This document shows positions 9,801 to 17,642 of a stretch of 64,000 bases of DNA, piece after piece; position 1 is the first letter of the stretch, and each line of letters begins with the position of its first letter. This stretch comes from G965197675 sp965197675 (GTDB lineage Bacteria; Chloroflexota; Dehalococcoidia; Plut-88900). Below the pieces are notes generated by a model. The model had not been told where the DNA came from, made no database searches, and saw nothing but the letters and a program-made list of their open reading frames with translations. The stretch is taken from positions 2,232,001 to 2,296,000 of the forward strand of contig OZ240221.1 in NCBI GenBank assembly GCA_965197675.1. Reading direction: 5' to 3'. The position numbers and the translations under genes were made by a program.

Positions 9801-10569
9801 GGCTAGCCGAGTCCTCAACGGAGGCCACACCCCCGTTGGATTGCATTATGAGAATCTTCTTGGGCTCGCCCAGGGCACCGAAGCGTCTCTTGAGCCGCAG
9901 GAGATATCTGGTCAACACGGGCCCCACGTATGCGTTGACGACCGTAGTGCTGACTCGGTCGAACTCCTTGATCTGGGGGAGGATTTGGTGAGAAAGCGAG
10001 GTGTAAACGTCGGAAAGCTTGTTTCGAACTAAGTCGCCAACCGCTTGCTCATGGGCAGGATTAGCGTAGGAAAACAACAAGCACACCGCTAATGACTCGA
10101 CGCCTTCCTCGATCAGAGCGTCTATCGCCTTCTCCACGGCACCTTTGTCAAGAGGAGTCTCTACCGACCCATCCGACCTCATCCGCTCGGGAATCCCCAG
10201 CCGCAAGTACCGAGGAACCAGAGGCTCCACTTGCTTCATACGTAAGTTATACCGGTCCTCCTTCATCCCTTCCCGCATCTCCAACAGGTCTCTAAACCCC
10301 TCGGTAGTGAGTAAGCCCAGCCTCGCTCCTTTCCGCTCGATCAGAGCATTGGTTGCCACGGTAGTGCCGTGGATGATCATCTCCGTCTCATGGAGAAGCT
10401 GCTCGATGGAGATGCGATAGGAGGAAGCGACCTCCCTCAGGCCAACCGTTACTCCTTCCGAGGGATCAGGAGAAGTCGAAGGAGACTTGAAATAGCGCAG
10501 ACCTTCAGAGTTCTTCGATACAGCGAAATCGGTGAAGGTACCACCTACATCAATGCCGATCCTAAACAC
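6841..10569 (-). CDS. Fused HyuA-HyuB hydantoinase / 5-oxoprolinase
   Basis: A 1,242-residue fusion of the two subunits that are usually separate in bacteria. The N-terminal half (about 1-690) is HyuA-like, with an ASKHA nucleotide-binding start (GIDVGGTFTDF, residues 4-14), a second phosphate motif (DMGGTSTDIS) and GAGGGSIAWVD. The C-terminal half (about 705-1,230) is HyuB-like, with LRTSMSQILNSSRDFSTAI, NDPYFGGSHIPDI and the HSDVGGPTHGG motif. The length and order match eukaryotic-type 5-oxoprolinase, an ATP-dependent ring-opening amidohydrolase. The start is GTG at 10567-10569 with a G-rich SD six bases upstream. Substrate is uncertain: 5-oxoproline, N-methylhydantoin or a related lactam are all possible. 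The amidase lies directly downstream. Confidence 0.9.
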   Translation of the reverse strand: MFRIGIDVGGTFTDFAVSKNSEGLRYFKSPSTSPDPSEGVTVGLREVASSYRISIEQLLHETEMIIHGTTVATNALIERKGARLGLLTTEGFRDLLEMREGMKEDRYNLRMKQVEPLVPRYLRLGIPERMRSDGSVETPLDKGAVEKAIDALIEEGVESLAVCLLFSYANPAHEQAVGDLVRNKLSDVYTSLSHQILPQIKEFDRVSTTVVNAYVGPVLTRYLLRLKRRFGALGEPKKILIMQSNGGVASVEDSASQAVRAILSGPAGGVRGAAFHGEHVGEPKTIGLDMGGTSTDISLIEDGAPHVSTERYEGGWKIAVPMIDIQTLGAGGGSIAWVDPGGILRVGPESAGADPGPACYGKGGAGPTVTDANLVLGYLDPQNFLGGKTTLDRSLAETAIEEKIARPLNLTTVEAAAGVHQIVSFNIAEGIRLLSVKRGVDPRRFSILAFGGAAGLQVCKVARQLRIEKVYIPAAAPVLSATGMLSSDLRYDFSRSCPGSLQDIDLSMVRSVVEDMVRQGRDRLKAQGVGDDGVEVEVSADMRYLDQIYEVTVPVPDLAQDSSAVLGEWAGNFHERYRELYSYSQMDQEIRLVSLRVSVLGRLPKIELDRKETKENSSETPSSRRQVFLNGWQGVPVYDIENVHQGMEASGPAVLESAFTTVLLEAGDEAVVDQYGGLDIRVAPERSIKPQRAKGKAGSPDPITLAVVQYRLESIAQEMAEVMLRTSMSQILNSSRDFSTAILDAECQLIAQGEGIPVHVSALPLAGAAVRDYFGEEISEGDLYALNDPYFGGSHIPDITVIYPIFYGGRLLFYSVNRAHHSDVGGPTHGGYNPAAREIYHEGLRIPPLKLYEKGVPRRDLLQMLSANVRHPENFLGDLNAQIGSVQIASRRIRSLLDLYGPDLLSLCVDELLSSSERQIRKMISEWPDGTYKGESLLDDDGFDNEMVPIRAAVTIKDDSMTIDLSESSRQVTGFINSAYANTRSLAHVAVMYMAPFDVPKNEGSMRPVTVIAPKGLIVNPNPPAPVTMSTNHCGEEVVETVFKALAPAVPEAVTAGFSRRLRFAITGTDPRTKRRFIWHFFLGRGGGGASYGFDGWSNVGEINVAGGIRSPSIEVTEERFPFFVKYYEFRSDSGGDGRWRGGLGTMVEMVYEGEGQAEMNTAGDGVIVPPYGLFDGMPGMSHRYALISDGVERVLGSKEPGVIVRPGDRIVCLSAGGGGYGRSAERSKTERDWDLKNGYCT

Positions 10570-10647
10570 AAATCCCCCCAGAAAGTCGACCTCGAGACTC
10601 CAATGACTATACGCTTAAACGGGAGCGACATCAATTGTGCAGGCAGG

Positions 10648-10694
10648 CCTTCACCCTCACCTCAGCCCTAACTTCAGAATCCACCATTCCCTAG
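10648..10694 (+). pseudogene. 3'-end relic of an anchored-family paralogue
   Basis: This short stretch aligns with the end of the genes that stop at 59289 and 62761: a Pro/Thr-coding CCNACC run, then TCAG.TCCACC.TTCCCTAG (stop TAG at 10692-10694), then CATGGTA.GGGA. Nothing upstream of it is recognisable as the rest of a paralogue, because the HyuA-HyuB start region intervenes. It therefore looks like the tail of a lost copy that once preceded the gene at 10716. Confidence 0.6.
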
Positions 10695-10715
10695 ACATGG
10701 TATGGGAAGATTGTC

Positions 10716-11519
10716 GTGAGAGTTCATCCCAAGTTGGCGTTCACATTGGTGGTCATCGCGGCGGCCGTGGTTGCCGGTCTTCTAGGGTGGCTCATCCCAT
10801 CCTCCGGTGGTGATACCGTTGATGCCCTTGCCGTCATTGAAGATGCTTGCTCGTACTCTAGAGCGGAAACTTCGTTTGATGGCACTGAACGCGGCACAAC
10901 AAACATTACCGAGGACGGTATCCCCATTTCATGGGTTTCCAAAGTTCGTTATAACGGCCAGGACGCTCACCAAATCACTTGCGATGAGCAAGGCACCGCC
11001 AGGGTCGAAGTGATCTACATAGCCTCCTTCGGTACCTACAGCCGTGAGGCTAACGAGCAGGGAGAATGGGGGGAATGGGAGGTGTATGCTTTCCCTGACA
11101 TCTTCTTGCAAGCTACTCCCGAATCCAATCCTTCGCCGGGCTCGGAGTCTAATCCGTCTCCGGGCTCTGAGGAAGACTTTGGGGTGGGACCCGTGGGCCA
11201 GGTCGATGAGACTATAACTGGTACTTCAAGGTTTTGCGACTGGGAAGACCTTGTCAACGTCAGATACCTGGAAGATGCCAGGGTGAACGATACCCCGGTT
11301 AAGCATCTTTCCGCTTCCATAGATCCGGAGTTGATCGGGGGAGGTGGAAACTACGAGAACTGGGAGTACTGGGTGGACGAAGGCGGCAGGGTAATCCAAC
11401 TGAAATGGGACGTCTTCTTCGATTCAAGAGGCGAGAGGCAAGAGGAGAGAGCGACTAGAACGGTCACCGCCTCCGGTCACGGAGAGCCGAACGTCATCAC
11501 CGCCCCTGAGATTCCCTGA
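10716..11519 (+). CDS. Membrane-anchored paralogous protein (satellite copy), LppX/LolA-like
   Basis: A 267-residue protein with an N-terminal hydrophobic anchor (about residues 7-28, LAFTLVVIAAAVVAGLLGWLIP), no lipobox, and a probably extracytoplasmic body. Two cysteines (in EDACSYS and SRFCDWED) are conserved in every paralogue, suggesting a disulfide. The middle contains an ESNPSPGS repeat linker. The C-terminal half has VKHLSASIDPE, a YWVDEGGRVIQ strand and ends GEPNVITAPEIP; this order resembles the LppX/LprAFG/LolA-like lipid-carrier fold, a low-level similarity that I judge by eye. GTG start at 10716. It is about 48 kb from the main array at 58-63 kb but nearly identical to the 58441 gene from the linker onwards. 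Function unknown. Confidence 0.85.
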   Translation: MRVHPKLAFTLVVIAAAVVAGLLGWLIPSSGGDTVDALAVIEDACSYSRAETSFDGTERGTTNITEDGIPISWVSKVRYNGQDAHQITCDEQGTARVEVIYIASFGTYSREANEQGEWGEWEVYAFPDIFLQATPESNPSPGSESNPSPGSEEDFGVGPVGQVDETITGTSRFCDWEDLVNVRYLEDARVNDTPVKHLSASIDPELIGGGGNYENWEYWVDEGGRVIQLKWDVFFDSRGERQEERATRTVTASGHGEPNVITAPEIP

Positions 11520-11535
11520 ACAGTGAGGCGGGAAA

Positions 11536-11733
11536 ATGACGCGGCACAGCCATACCCTGACCTTGAGAGAGACGCTTCATGAACATAGTTACCTTGAAAA
11601 CTCATCCCAAGCTGGCGTTCGGACCGCTCTCTTCACCGTCGCTGTAGCAGAGGCCTGGAGCCTGCTCCTCTTCCGACAAATTCGGCTACGGCACGAATAG
11701 TGAGTCGGTTTCCGAGCATAGAGATGAGAGTGC
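11536..11733 (+). pseudogene. Leader ORF and truncated anchored-family copy
   Basis: After the 10716 gene, the family spacer (AACAGTGAGGCGGGAAAATGAC) is followed at 11536 by the conserved short leader frame and at 11579 by ATG AAC ATA GTT ACC TTG AAA ACT CAT, which reads MNIVTLKTHPKLAFG like the start of the array genes. Homology in this frame ends after LAFG, and a stop occurs at 11645-11647; a hydrophobic continuation is visible only after a frame change. No body domain follows before the amidohydrolase on the other strand. This is a decayed family member. Confidence 0.65.
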
Positions 11734-12690
11734 CTACACACCCAGCACTCGCAGGGCATTTGCGCCCAGAATGCCCTCCTTCTCCTCCTTAGATAGAACA
11801 GGCAGCGACATGATAATCTCGACGCTTCTAGACAGGTCGTACCATGGAAAGTCGGTGCCCAGCAGGACCCTCTCCGGCCCAATATCCCTGATTAGCTGTG
11901 CAAACTGCTGATCAGTGGGAGCGTTGGGCGCTCCTATCCACTCCATGATCTCGCAGCAGTCGAAGTAGGCATTGGGATATCTTTCAGCTATCTCCAGAGT
12001 TTGTTGCCATGCACCACCACCCATGTGAGCCAACACTATCGTCAGGTCGGGGAAGGCCTCCAAGGCCCCAGAGAAAGTCTCAGGTTCCGAGGATGGCCCA
12101 CCACTCTGGGCGGGACCCGTGTGAGCTACAATAGGGATTCCCAGCTCGATACAGGTCTCATAGATGGGCCGCATAGCCTTATCAGACATGAAGAACTGCT
12201 GGGTTACCGGGTGCAGCTTGATCCCCTTGGCTCCGTAGTTCTCCACCATGTCTCGTATGTGTTCAGCACTCTCTTGACCGGGCAGGGCCCAGGGGTCGGC
12301 ATTAATGAAAGGTATCAACTCAGGATGGCCCTGGGTAAGCTGGCAGCCCCACTTGTTGAAGTCCTTTAGCTGCTCCTTCACCTTGAGATCGATCTCCCTG
12401 ACAGCCTTCTCCCTTTGATCCGAAGAGAGTCCCTCGTCTAGCTGGCTCACCGCGTTTTCTCTGACCCGCGCTGCGCCGAAGTGATGGACGATCACCGCCT
12501 TTGAGTAGCCTCCCTCTTTCATAGACTCCAGAGCATCACTCAGGTCTCCGTCATATTCGCTGTACTGCACGTCAGGCTTCTCGCCGTACTCCCAGACAAG
12601 ACGGGGATAGACGCTTATCTTCCGCCTGTGACCTTCTTCCTTGGTCTTGTAGACGTGCATGTGAGAGTCAACGATTACGGGATCTGCCAT
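11734..12690 (-). CDS. Amidohydrolase family 2 (TIM-barrel metal hydrolase)
   Basis: A 318-residue amidohydrolase of the ACMSD/amidohydrolase-2 group. The metal-binding HxH is present at the N-terminus (DSHMHV, residues 8-13). Further barrel motifs are GIKLHP, VAHTGP, VLAHMGG and the terminal-strand Asp in LLGTDFPW. These enzymes are cytoplasmic decarboxylases or hydrolases acting on carboxylated or lactone substrates. The gene stands alone on the minus strand, upstream of a repeat-rich gap. It differs from the two longer amidohydrolases at 14649 and 34960, which have D-x-H instead of H-x-H. Substrate unknown. Confidence 0.85.
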   Translation of the reverse strand: MADPVIVDSHMHVYKTKEEGHRRKISVYPRLVWEYGEKPDVQYSEYDGDLSDALESMKEGGYSKAVIVHHFGAARVRENAVSQLDEGLSSDQREKAVREIDLKVKEQLKDFNKWGCQLTQGHPELIPFINADPWALPGQESAEHIRDMVENYGAKGIKLHPVTQQFFMSDKAMRPIYETCIELGIPIVAHTGPAQSGGPSSEPETFSGALEAFPDLTIVLAHMGGGAWQQTLEIAERYPNAYFDCCEIMEWIGAPNAPTDQQFAQLIRDIGPERVLLGTDFPWYDLSRSVEIIMSLPVLSKEEKEGILGANALRVLGV

Positions 12691-13305
12691 ATCTACTCCT
12701 CCTGAGGTCTTTCAGGTTCTACGACGAGAACAGGGAAATTAGCGCGCAAACCTTATCATACAGACCTGGCTGGTTTCAAGCCGCTGTACCCGGCTGGATT
12801 CCCGTGTCAAGCACGGGAATGACGGGTGGGGGGTGGGTGAGTGAGTGGGGAGGGGTGTGTTGTGTGTCCGCTCACCCTGAGCTGGTCGAAGGGAGTGAGC
12901 AGAAGGGGGTGTGTTCCTCTCCACCCCCCGCTCAAATGGTTCGACAAGCTCACCATGAGCGGGGCGAAGGAAGTGAGCAGGGGTGGGAGGCTTGTTTCGT
13001 TCGTCTTTCCCACGAAAGTGGGGGGCAAGGAGGGAGGGGATGGATTCCCGTGTCAAGCACGGGAATGACGAAAAGGAGGGCACGGGAATTACGGCTGGGG
13101 CGGGTGGAGGAACTGAAGATGTCTTCCTAACCTCTTCGATCTTCGGTGCCCTGCTCTGATTATCTTCATGATGACACTATTCTACGTGTCATCTATAACT
13201 CTGAACGAAATCAGCGCTTGAACCCCTAATCGGGTTCTAGACCTCGTCAAACTGAAGGAATGATGATATATCTAAGGCTACTAGTAAGTCGGCTTCACAG
13301 AATCC
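12691..13305. repeat. Repeat-rich intergenic region
   Basis: No gene was seen. Two copies of the palindromic element GGATTCCCGTGTCAAGCACG lie at 12796-12824 and 13042-13070, each reading on into GGAATGACG. Between them are two copies, in opposite orientation, of a CCTGAGC..GTCGAAGGG element (12875-12893 and 12940-12970). The frames that run through these elements are low-complexity and lack family features. Confidence 0.8.
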
Positions 13306-14586
13306 ATGAAGAGTTTAAAAGGGACATCATACGGCTGGGCGGTTCTTGGGTCATTCACCCTGAACTACTCCCTCGTGATTATCGCCATCACTACCCTGGG
13401 TATCTTTCTACCCGAGATATCCACTGAGCTATCCCTTTCGCCGTCTCAACAAGGATGGCTGGCATCTTCGGTGTTACTGGCTCATCTAGTCCTGGAGATT
13501 CCCTTCAACTGGTGGTTCTCTCGATATGACCCCTGGAAGGTAGCCTGCATCGCCTTCTTGGGAGCCGCGTTGTTGATAGCATTCATCGCCTGGGCGCCCA
13601 CCTTTGCCATTCTGCTCATAGGTAGGGTTGGATTAGGTCTCCTATATCTATCGATTCAGGCCCCGCGAACACTGGTAATCCTACAGTGGATACCAAAGAA
13701 GCACGTCGGGCTGGCCAACGGCATTCTCTTTAGCGCAATAATGGCCATCGAGGGTGTTGGTTTCATAGTCTTACCTCTTCTTTTGGTGTGGTTGGGGGGA
13801 TGGAGAATCACCTTTTACATGTGGGCAGCGGTGTGCGCTGTAACCGCGGTGATATGGCTTCTTGTGGGCAAGAATCGTTCCAGCCGCGAAGAAGTAGGGC
13901 CTGCACGGACTGATCTAAAAAGCCCTCTAACCAGACTATTCAAGTACCGAGAGCCCTGGATACTGGGCATAGGGATAATCGGAGTCATGAGCGGCAGGTT
14001 CGCTTTCAGCACCTTCTGGCCCACCTTTACAGGAGACGAGTACGGCAATACGGTGACATCGGCTGGTCTGGTAATAGGGATGATCTACTTGGCCAGCTCC
14101 CCGGCGATGATTGGTGTATCCGTACTCTCCTTCTTCTCGCGGCGCACTCCCATGATATTGGTGGTGTGTGGAATAGGTATCAGCCTGACCTATCTGGGGC
14201 TGCTCTTCACAGGACAGCTTCATCTGCTAATCATGCTTGGAATACTGAACGGGCTTGCATTCTGCTTCTTCCCAGCGGTGGTAACGGAGATATACAAGTT
14301 GCCTGAAATCAGGCCGAGAGAGGTAGCCGTCATGATAGCCCTGGTGTTCACAATGGACTGGATGGGGTCGGCCCTGGGGCCCTTAATGACGGGGTTCATA
14401 CAAGAGGCCACGGATAATCTGAGGTTGGCGCTGGTCATCGCATCCTTCTGCCCCCTGTCCATAACTGCTGCTGGGTTGGTGCTATCGACCAAAGGGAAGA
14501 GGATGCTGCAAGCCTGCTTAACACCTATTTCCAACCTTCGTTCATCGTCTAGGACAGCCTCTTCTGTGTCGCAGCAACCAGATTAG
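13306..14586 (+). CDS. Major facilitator superfamily transporter
   Basis: A 426-residue, twelve-span MFS carrier. The N-terminal YGWAVLGSFTLNYSLVI and LSPSQQGWLASS segments match the second MFS protein at 22894 (YGWVILATFTINSGVVI, LSPTQKGWLASS), so the two are paralogues. It is followed on the same strand by an amidohydrolase and a luciferase-like monooxygenase, which suggests uptake of a compound that these enzymes then degrade. The MFS loop 2-3 motif is replaced by SRYDPWK. Substrate unknown. Confidence 0.9.
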   Translation: MKSLKGTSYGWAVLGSFTLNYSLVIIAITTLGIFLPEISTELSLSPSQQGWLASSVLLAHLVLEIPFNWWFSRYDPWKVACIAFLGAALLIAFIAWAPTFAILLIGRVGLGLLYLSIQAPRTLVILQWIPKKHVGLANGILFSAIMAIEGVGFIVLPLLLVWLGGWRITFYMWAAVCAVTAVIWLLVGKNRSSREEVGPARTDLKSPLTRLFKYREPWILGIGIIGVMSGRFAFSTFWPTFTGDEYGNTVTSAGLVIGMIYLASSPAMIGVSVLSFFSRRTPMILVVCGIGISLTYLGLLFTGQLHLLIMLGILNGLAFCFFPAVVTEIYKLPEIRPREVAVMIALVFTMDWMGSALGPLMTGFIQEATDNLRLALVIASFCPLSITAAGLVLSTKGKRMLQACLTPISNLRSSSRTASSVSQQPD

Positions 14587-14648
14587 TCGTGGTATACTTG
14601 GTTGTCGCACTTGTAGCTAGTTTCAAAGCTAACTGTGGGAGGGGAAAC

Positions 14649-15749
14649 ATGGCGAAAAACGGTTTCAAGCTCATGGACTCAGACATGCACATCATGGAGC
14701 CACCAGATTTGTGGCAGCGCTATATTGACCCCGCTTTCAAGGACAGGGCCCCCAAGGGCTATAACAGGTACCTGGGCGACCCCGAAATCGAGGTGGAAGG
14801 CCAGCTTCTGGGAGGCAATCCCGCAGGCTGGGGGCAAGCTAAAGCTGAGGAGCAAACCAGCATTTACCAAGACCCCTACGAGAACGACTGGGATGCGGCA
14901 TCCCAGGTTCGAGCCATGGACGTAGAGGGCATCGACATAACTGCACTCTATCCGACCAGGGGTCTCTCGGTCATGGGAGCCCAGATGGATGCGGACTTAG
15001 CGGCAGCCATAGCCAGAGGATACAACGATTGGCTGTACGATTTTTGCAGCTATGCTCCAGATAGAATGTTTGGAGCGGCCATGCTCTCGCCTCGCGATGT
15101 GGAATCGGCCATATCTGAGGCTCGCCGCTCCGTGGAAGAGCTGGGATTCAAGGCCATTTATATGAGGCCCAACATAATCGATGGTCTCAACTGGCATGAC
15201 TCCCATTACGACCCTCTTTGGGCCGAGTTGGAACGTCTCGGTGTGCCCCTGGGATTTCACGAGGGGATCTATGTCACTATCCCCCAGGTGGGTGAGCGGT
15301 TCGAGACTTTCATGATGCGCCACACCTGCTGTCACCCAATGGAAATGATGCTCGCTGTAGTCAGCTTCATAGGAGGCGGAATCCTCGAGCGTTTTCCGAA
15401 CCTCCGCGTTGGGTTTCTCGAGGGCAACAGCGCATGGGCTCCGTGGTTGGTATGGCGTCTCAATGAGCACTTCGAGCTATCGGGGCGCTACGAATCGCCA
15501 GAGCTGAAACTGGAGCCTACCGAGTACTTCAAACGCCAATGCTACGTCTCTATCGAGGCAGATGAGGAGCCGGCCCGGTTCATAGAGCAGACCGAGTTGG
15601 TCAATAACGTGGTCTTTTCTACCGACTACCCTCACAACGACGCCAAGTACCCCCACGCCACCGAGCGCTTTCTTGAAATGCCCATCTCAGATGAGGCAAA
15701 ACGCAAGTTCCTCTGGGATAACTGCGCCACTATGTACGGAGTCTCTTAA
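14649..15749 (+). CDS. Amidohydrolase family 2 (DxDxHxxEP subgroup)
   Basis: A 366-residue amidohydrolase starting at the ATG at 14649, which has GGGAGGGG six bases upstream; the frame is open to 14589 but that extension has no counterpart in the related gene at 34960. The N-terminus reads KNGFKLMDSDMHIMEPPDLW, where D-x-H replaces the classical H-x-H metal motif. The barrel ends with VVFSTDYPHNDAKYPHA and FLWDNCATMYG. These features define a subgroup of ACMSD-like enzymes common in bacteria that degrade aromatic or cyclic compounds. It lies between an MFS carrier and a luciferase-like monooxygenase, a likely catabolic operon. Exact reaction unknown. Confidence 0.9.
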   Translation: MAKNGFKLMDSDMHIMEPPDLWQRYIDPAFKDRAPKGYNRYLGDPEIEVEGQLLGGNPAGWGQAKAEEQTSIYQDPYENDWDAASQVRAMDVEGIDITALYPTRGLSVMGAQMDADLAAAIARGYNDWLYDFCSYAPDRMFGAAMLSPRDVESAISEARRSVEELGFKAIYMRPNIIDGLNWHDSHYDPLWAELERLGVPLGFHEGIYVTIPQVGERFETFMMRHTCCHPMEMMLAVVSFIGGGILERFPNLRVGFLEGNSAWAPWLVWRLNEHFELSGRYESPELKLEPTEYFKRQCYVSIEADEEPARFIEQTELVNNVVFSTDYPHNDAKYPHATERFLEMPISDEAKRKFLWDNCATMYGVS

Positions 15750-15770
15750 TCCTTACCTGCTCGATTTTAA

Positions 15771-16832
15771 ATGCGTTTAGGTATATTCTGGCAAACCCCT
15801 CCCAGCGAAGGGGCTCCGATACCGCAGCGACATTGGGATATAGTCGATGAGATCGCACTCGCTGAGGAGGTGGGGTTCGAGACTGCCTGGCTGGCAGAAA
15901 CGCCCTTTGAACCACCATGGGCAATGTCTGCTCCTCTTATGGTGGCGGTAGCGGCGGCGCAACGTACAGAAAAGATTCGCGTCGGTACGCTTGCTACACA
16001 AACGCCTCTACACCACCCCTTGCATATAGCAATGCAGAGCGCAACTTGCGATATCCTCACCAATGGACGGCTCGATCTGTGCCTGGGAGGCCGGTACGGT
16101 GGACCCCTGTTTGAACTGACGGGCAAACCCTTCGGAATCGATGTAAACACGCCCCTCGAAGAGAGTAGAGAGCGAATAGCGGAAGGAATAAATCTTATCA
16201 GAGGGGCCTGGACTCAGGATAAGGTAACATTCAAGGGTAAGTATTGGGACGTCGTTGACCTCCCCGTACTACCCAAGCCGGTCCAGAAACCCCATCCTCC
16301 CATCTTCCTTGCCGCCAACAGCAACGATACCTTTCAATATGCCGCCAAGCTAGGTATTGGCGTGGTCTGCACCATGGTGACACAGCCTGTATCGAATATA
16401 TCAGGTCATCTAGAGAAGTTTAACAAGAGTAGGATTGATCAAGGCCAGGAGTCACACGTGGCATTGCCCTTCTTTGTGGCTAATTCCAAGGAGGAAGCTC
16501 TAGAGGTTACCAAAGAGAACTGGCGTGATCAGGATGTAGTCGATGGGATCAAATACATCAAAGCCCAGGGCCTAGACCCGGATAATCCTAAGGCTCTTCC
16601 CGGAGTTGTGCGTTGGATGACCTGGGACATCACAAAGGCCTCGGAGCTGTTTATCTTCGATGAGCCTGATGCTTGCGTCGACCGGCTTCTACAGCTTCAG
16701 GATTACCTGCCGAACATGAACCAGTGCATCTTGGAGTTCAATCGCAGGGGAAGAATACCCAGTTGGCGGGTCCAGGAGTCTATGCGTCTCTTCGCAGAGA
16801 AGGTACTGCCTAAGCTAAACGGGGCGGTCTGA
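15771..16832 (+). CDS. Luciferase-like (LLM class) flavin-dependent monooxygenase
   Basis: A 353-residue TIM-barrel protein of the bacterial luciferase-like family, which uses FMNH2 or F420H2. The N-terminal MRLGIFWQTPPS strand, EEVGFETAWLAE, EKIRVGTLAT.TPLHHP and GRLDLCLGGRYGG are typical, as is the KPVQKPHPPIFLAANS strand after the insertion loop. It starts 22 bases after the upstream amidohydrolase stop, probably in one transcript. No clear Shine-Dalgarno is visible. The family includes enzymes that oxygenate sulfonates, alkanes and recalcitrant organics; which cofactor or substrate applies here cannot be told. Confidence 0.88.
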   Translation: MRLGIFWQTPPSEGAPIPQRHWDIVDEIALAEEVGFETAWLAETPFEPPWAMSAPLMVAVAAAQRTEKIRVGTLATQTPLHHPLHIAMQSATCDILTNGRLDLCLGGRYGGPLFELTGKPFGIDVNTPLEESRERIAEGINLIRGAWTQDKVTFKGKYWDVVDLPVLPKPVQKPHPPIFLAANSNDTFQYAAKLGIGVVCTMVTQPVSNISGHLEKFNKSRIDQGQESHVALPFFVANSKEEALEVTKENWRDQDVVDGIKYIKAQGLDPDNPKALPGVVRWMTWDITKASELFIFDEPDACVDRLLQLQDYLPNMNQCILEFNRRGRIPSWRVQESMRLFAEKVLPKLNGAV

Positions 16833-16853
16833 CTACACGTCATGGATTAACCC

Positions 16854-17642
16854 CTATGGCTTGGGGTCGCCTCGGTTGTACTCGGCTAGTACAGCACCGC
16901 CATCTACGAACAGATTAGCCCCAGTCACGAAGACCGATTCATCCGAGGCCAGGTACAAGACTGAATACGCTATATCTCTGGTTTCTCCAACCTTGGGGAA
17001 AGGTTGATAACCCTCCCACTCCTCAACGACTTCCGGCTTGTCCCAGTACTCCTCCAAGAATCCGTTGGTCTCGGTAGCGATATCCCCCGGCGAAATACAG
17101 TTAACGCGGACCTTGTAGTGGGCATACTCCAAGGCGGCCTGTCGGGTGAGCATGAGTACAGCTCCTTTGGATGCAGCATACGATCCGCTGCCCCTATGTG
17201 TGGCCATCGCGCCCCATACCGACGAGTTATTGATAATGGAGCCCCCTCCGTTCTTGATCATGTGAGGTATGGCGTACTTTATTCCTAGCCATGTCCCTTT
17301 CAGATTGACGTCCACGACCGAGTCCCACTCCTCTTCCACCTCATCTCCAGATCTAGTTGTTGATACTGTTCCCGCGTTATTAAACAGAACGTCGAGCTTG
17401 CCGTAGGCCTCCACAGCCGTCGAAATCAAGCTTTCTACTTCTTTAGCGACCGATACGTCGGCTCTCACAAAGATAGCCTTACCACCTTGTGATTCGATGG
17501 TCCTGACTACAGATTCACCTAACCCCACTCTCCTACCCGAAACCACCACCTTGGCCCCTTCTTGCGCGAGCAGTACAGCCGTATCTGCCCCTATCCCAGA
17601 GGTGGAACCAGTAACGACTGCTACCTTATCTTCCAATCTCAT
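16854..17642 (-). CDS. Short-chain dehydrogenase/reductase
   Basis: A 262-residue classical SDR. It has the cofactor-binding TGSTSGIG (11-18), NNAG (88-91), catalytic Ser140/141 (INNSSVWG) and YAASK with Y155 and K159. The pattern RADVS after beta-strand 3 fits NAD(P)H binding. It converges with the monooxygenase gene and is separated by about 800 repeat-rich bases from the next gene on its strand. Substrate unknown. Confidence 0.9.
   Translation of the reverse strand: MRLEDKVAVVTGSTSGIGADTAVLLAQEGAKVVVSGRRVGLGESVVRTIESQGGKAIFVRADVSVAKEVESLISTAVEAYGKLDVLFNNAGTVSTTRSGDEVEEEWDSVVDVNLKGTWLGIKYAIPHMIKNGGGSIINNSSVWGAMATHRGSGSYAASKGAVLMLTRQAALEYAHYKVRVNCISPGDIATETNGFLEEYWDKPEVVEEWEGYQPFPKVGETRDIAYSVLYLASDESVFVTGANLFVDGGAVLAEYNRGDPKP

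Noticed and set aside
12739..13130. Several long frames on both strands
   Set aside because: They run through palindromic and GC-rich repeats and translate to low-complexity Pro/Ser/Gly sequences.
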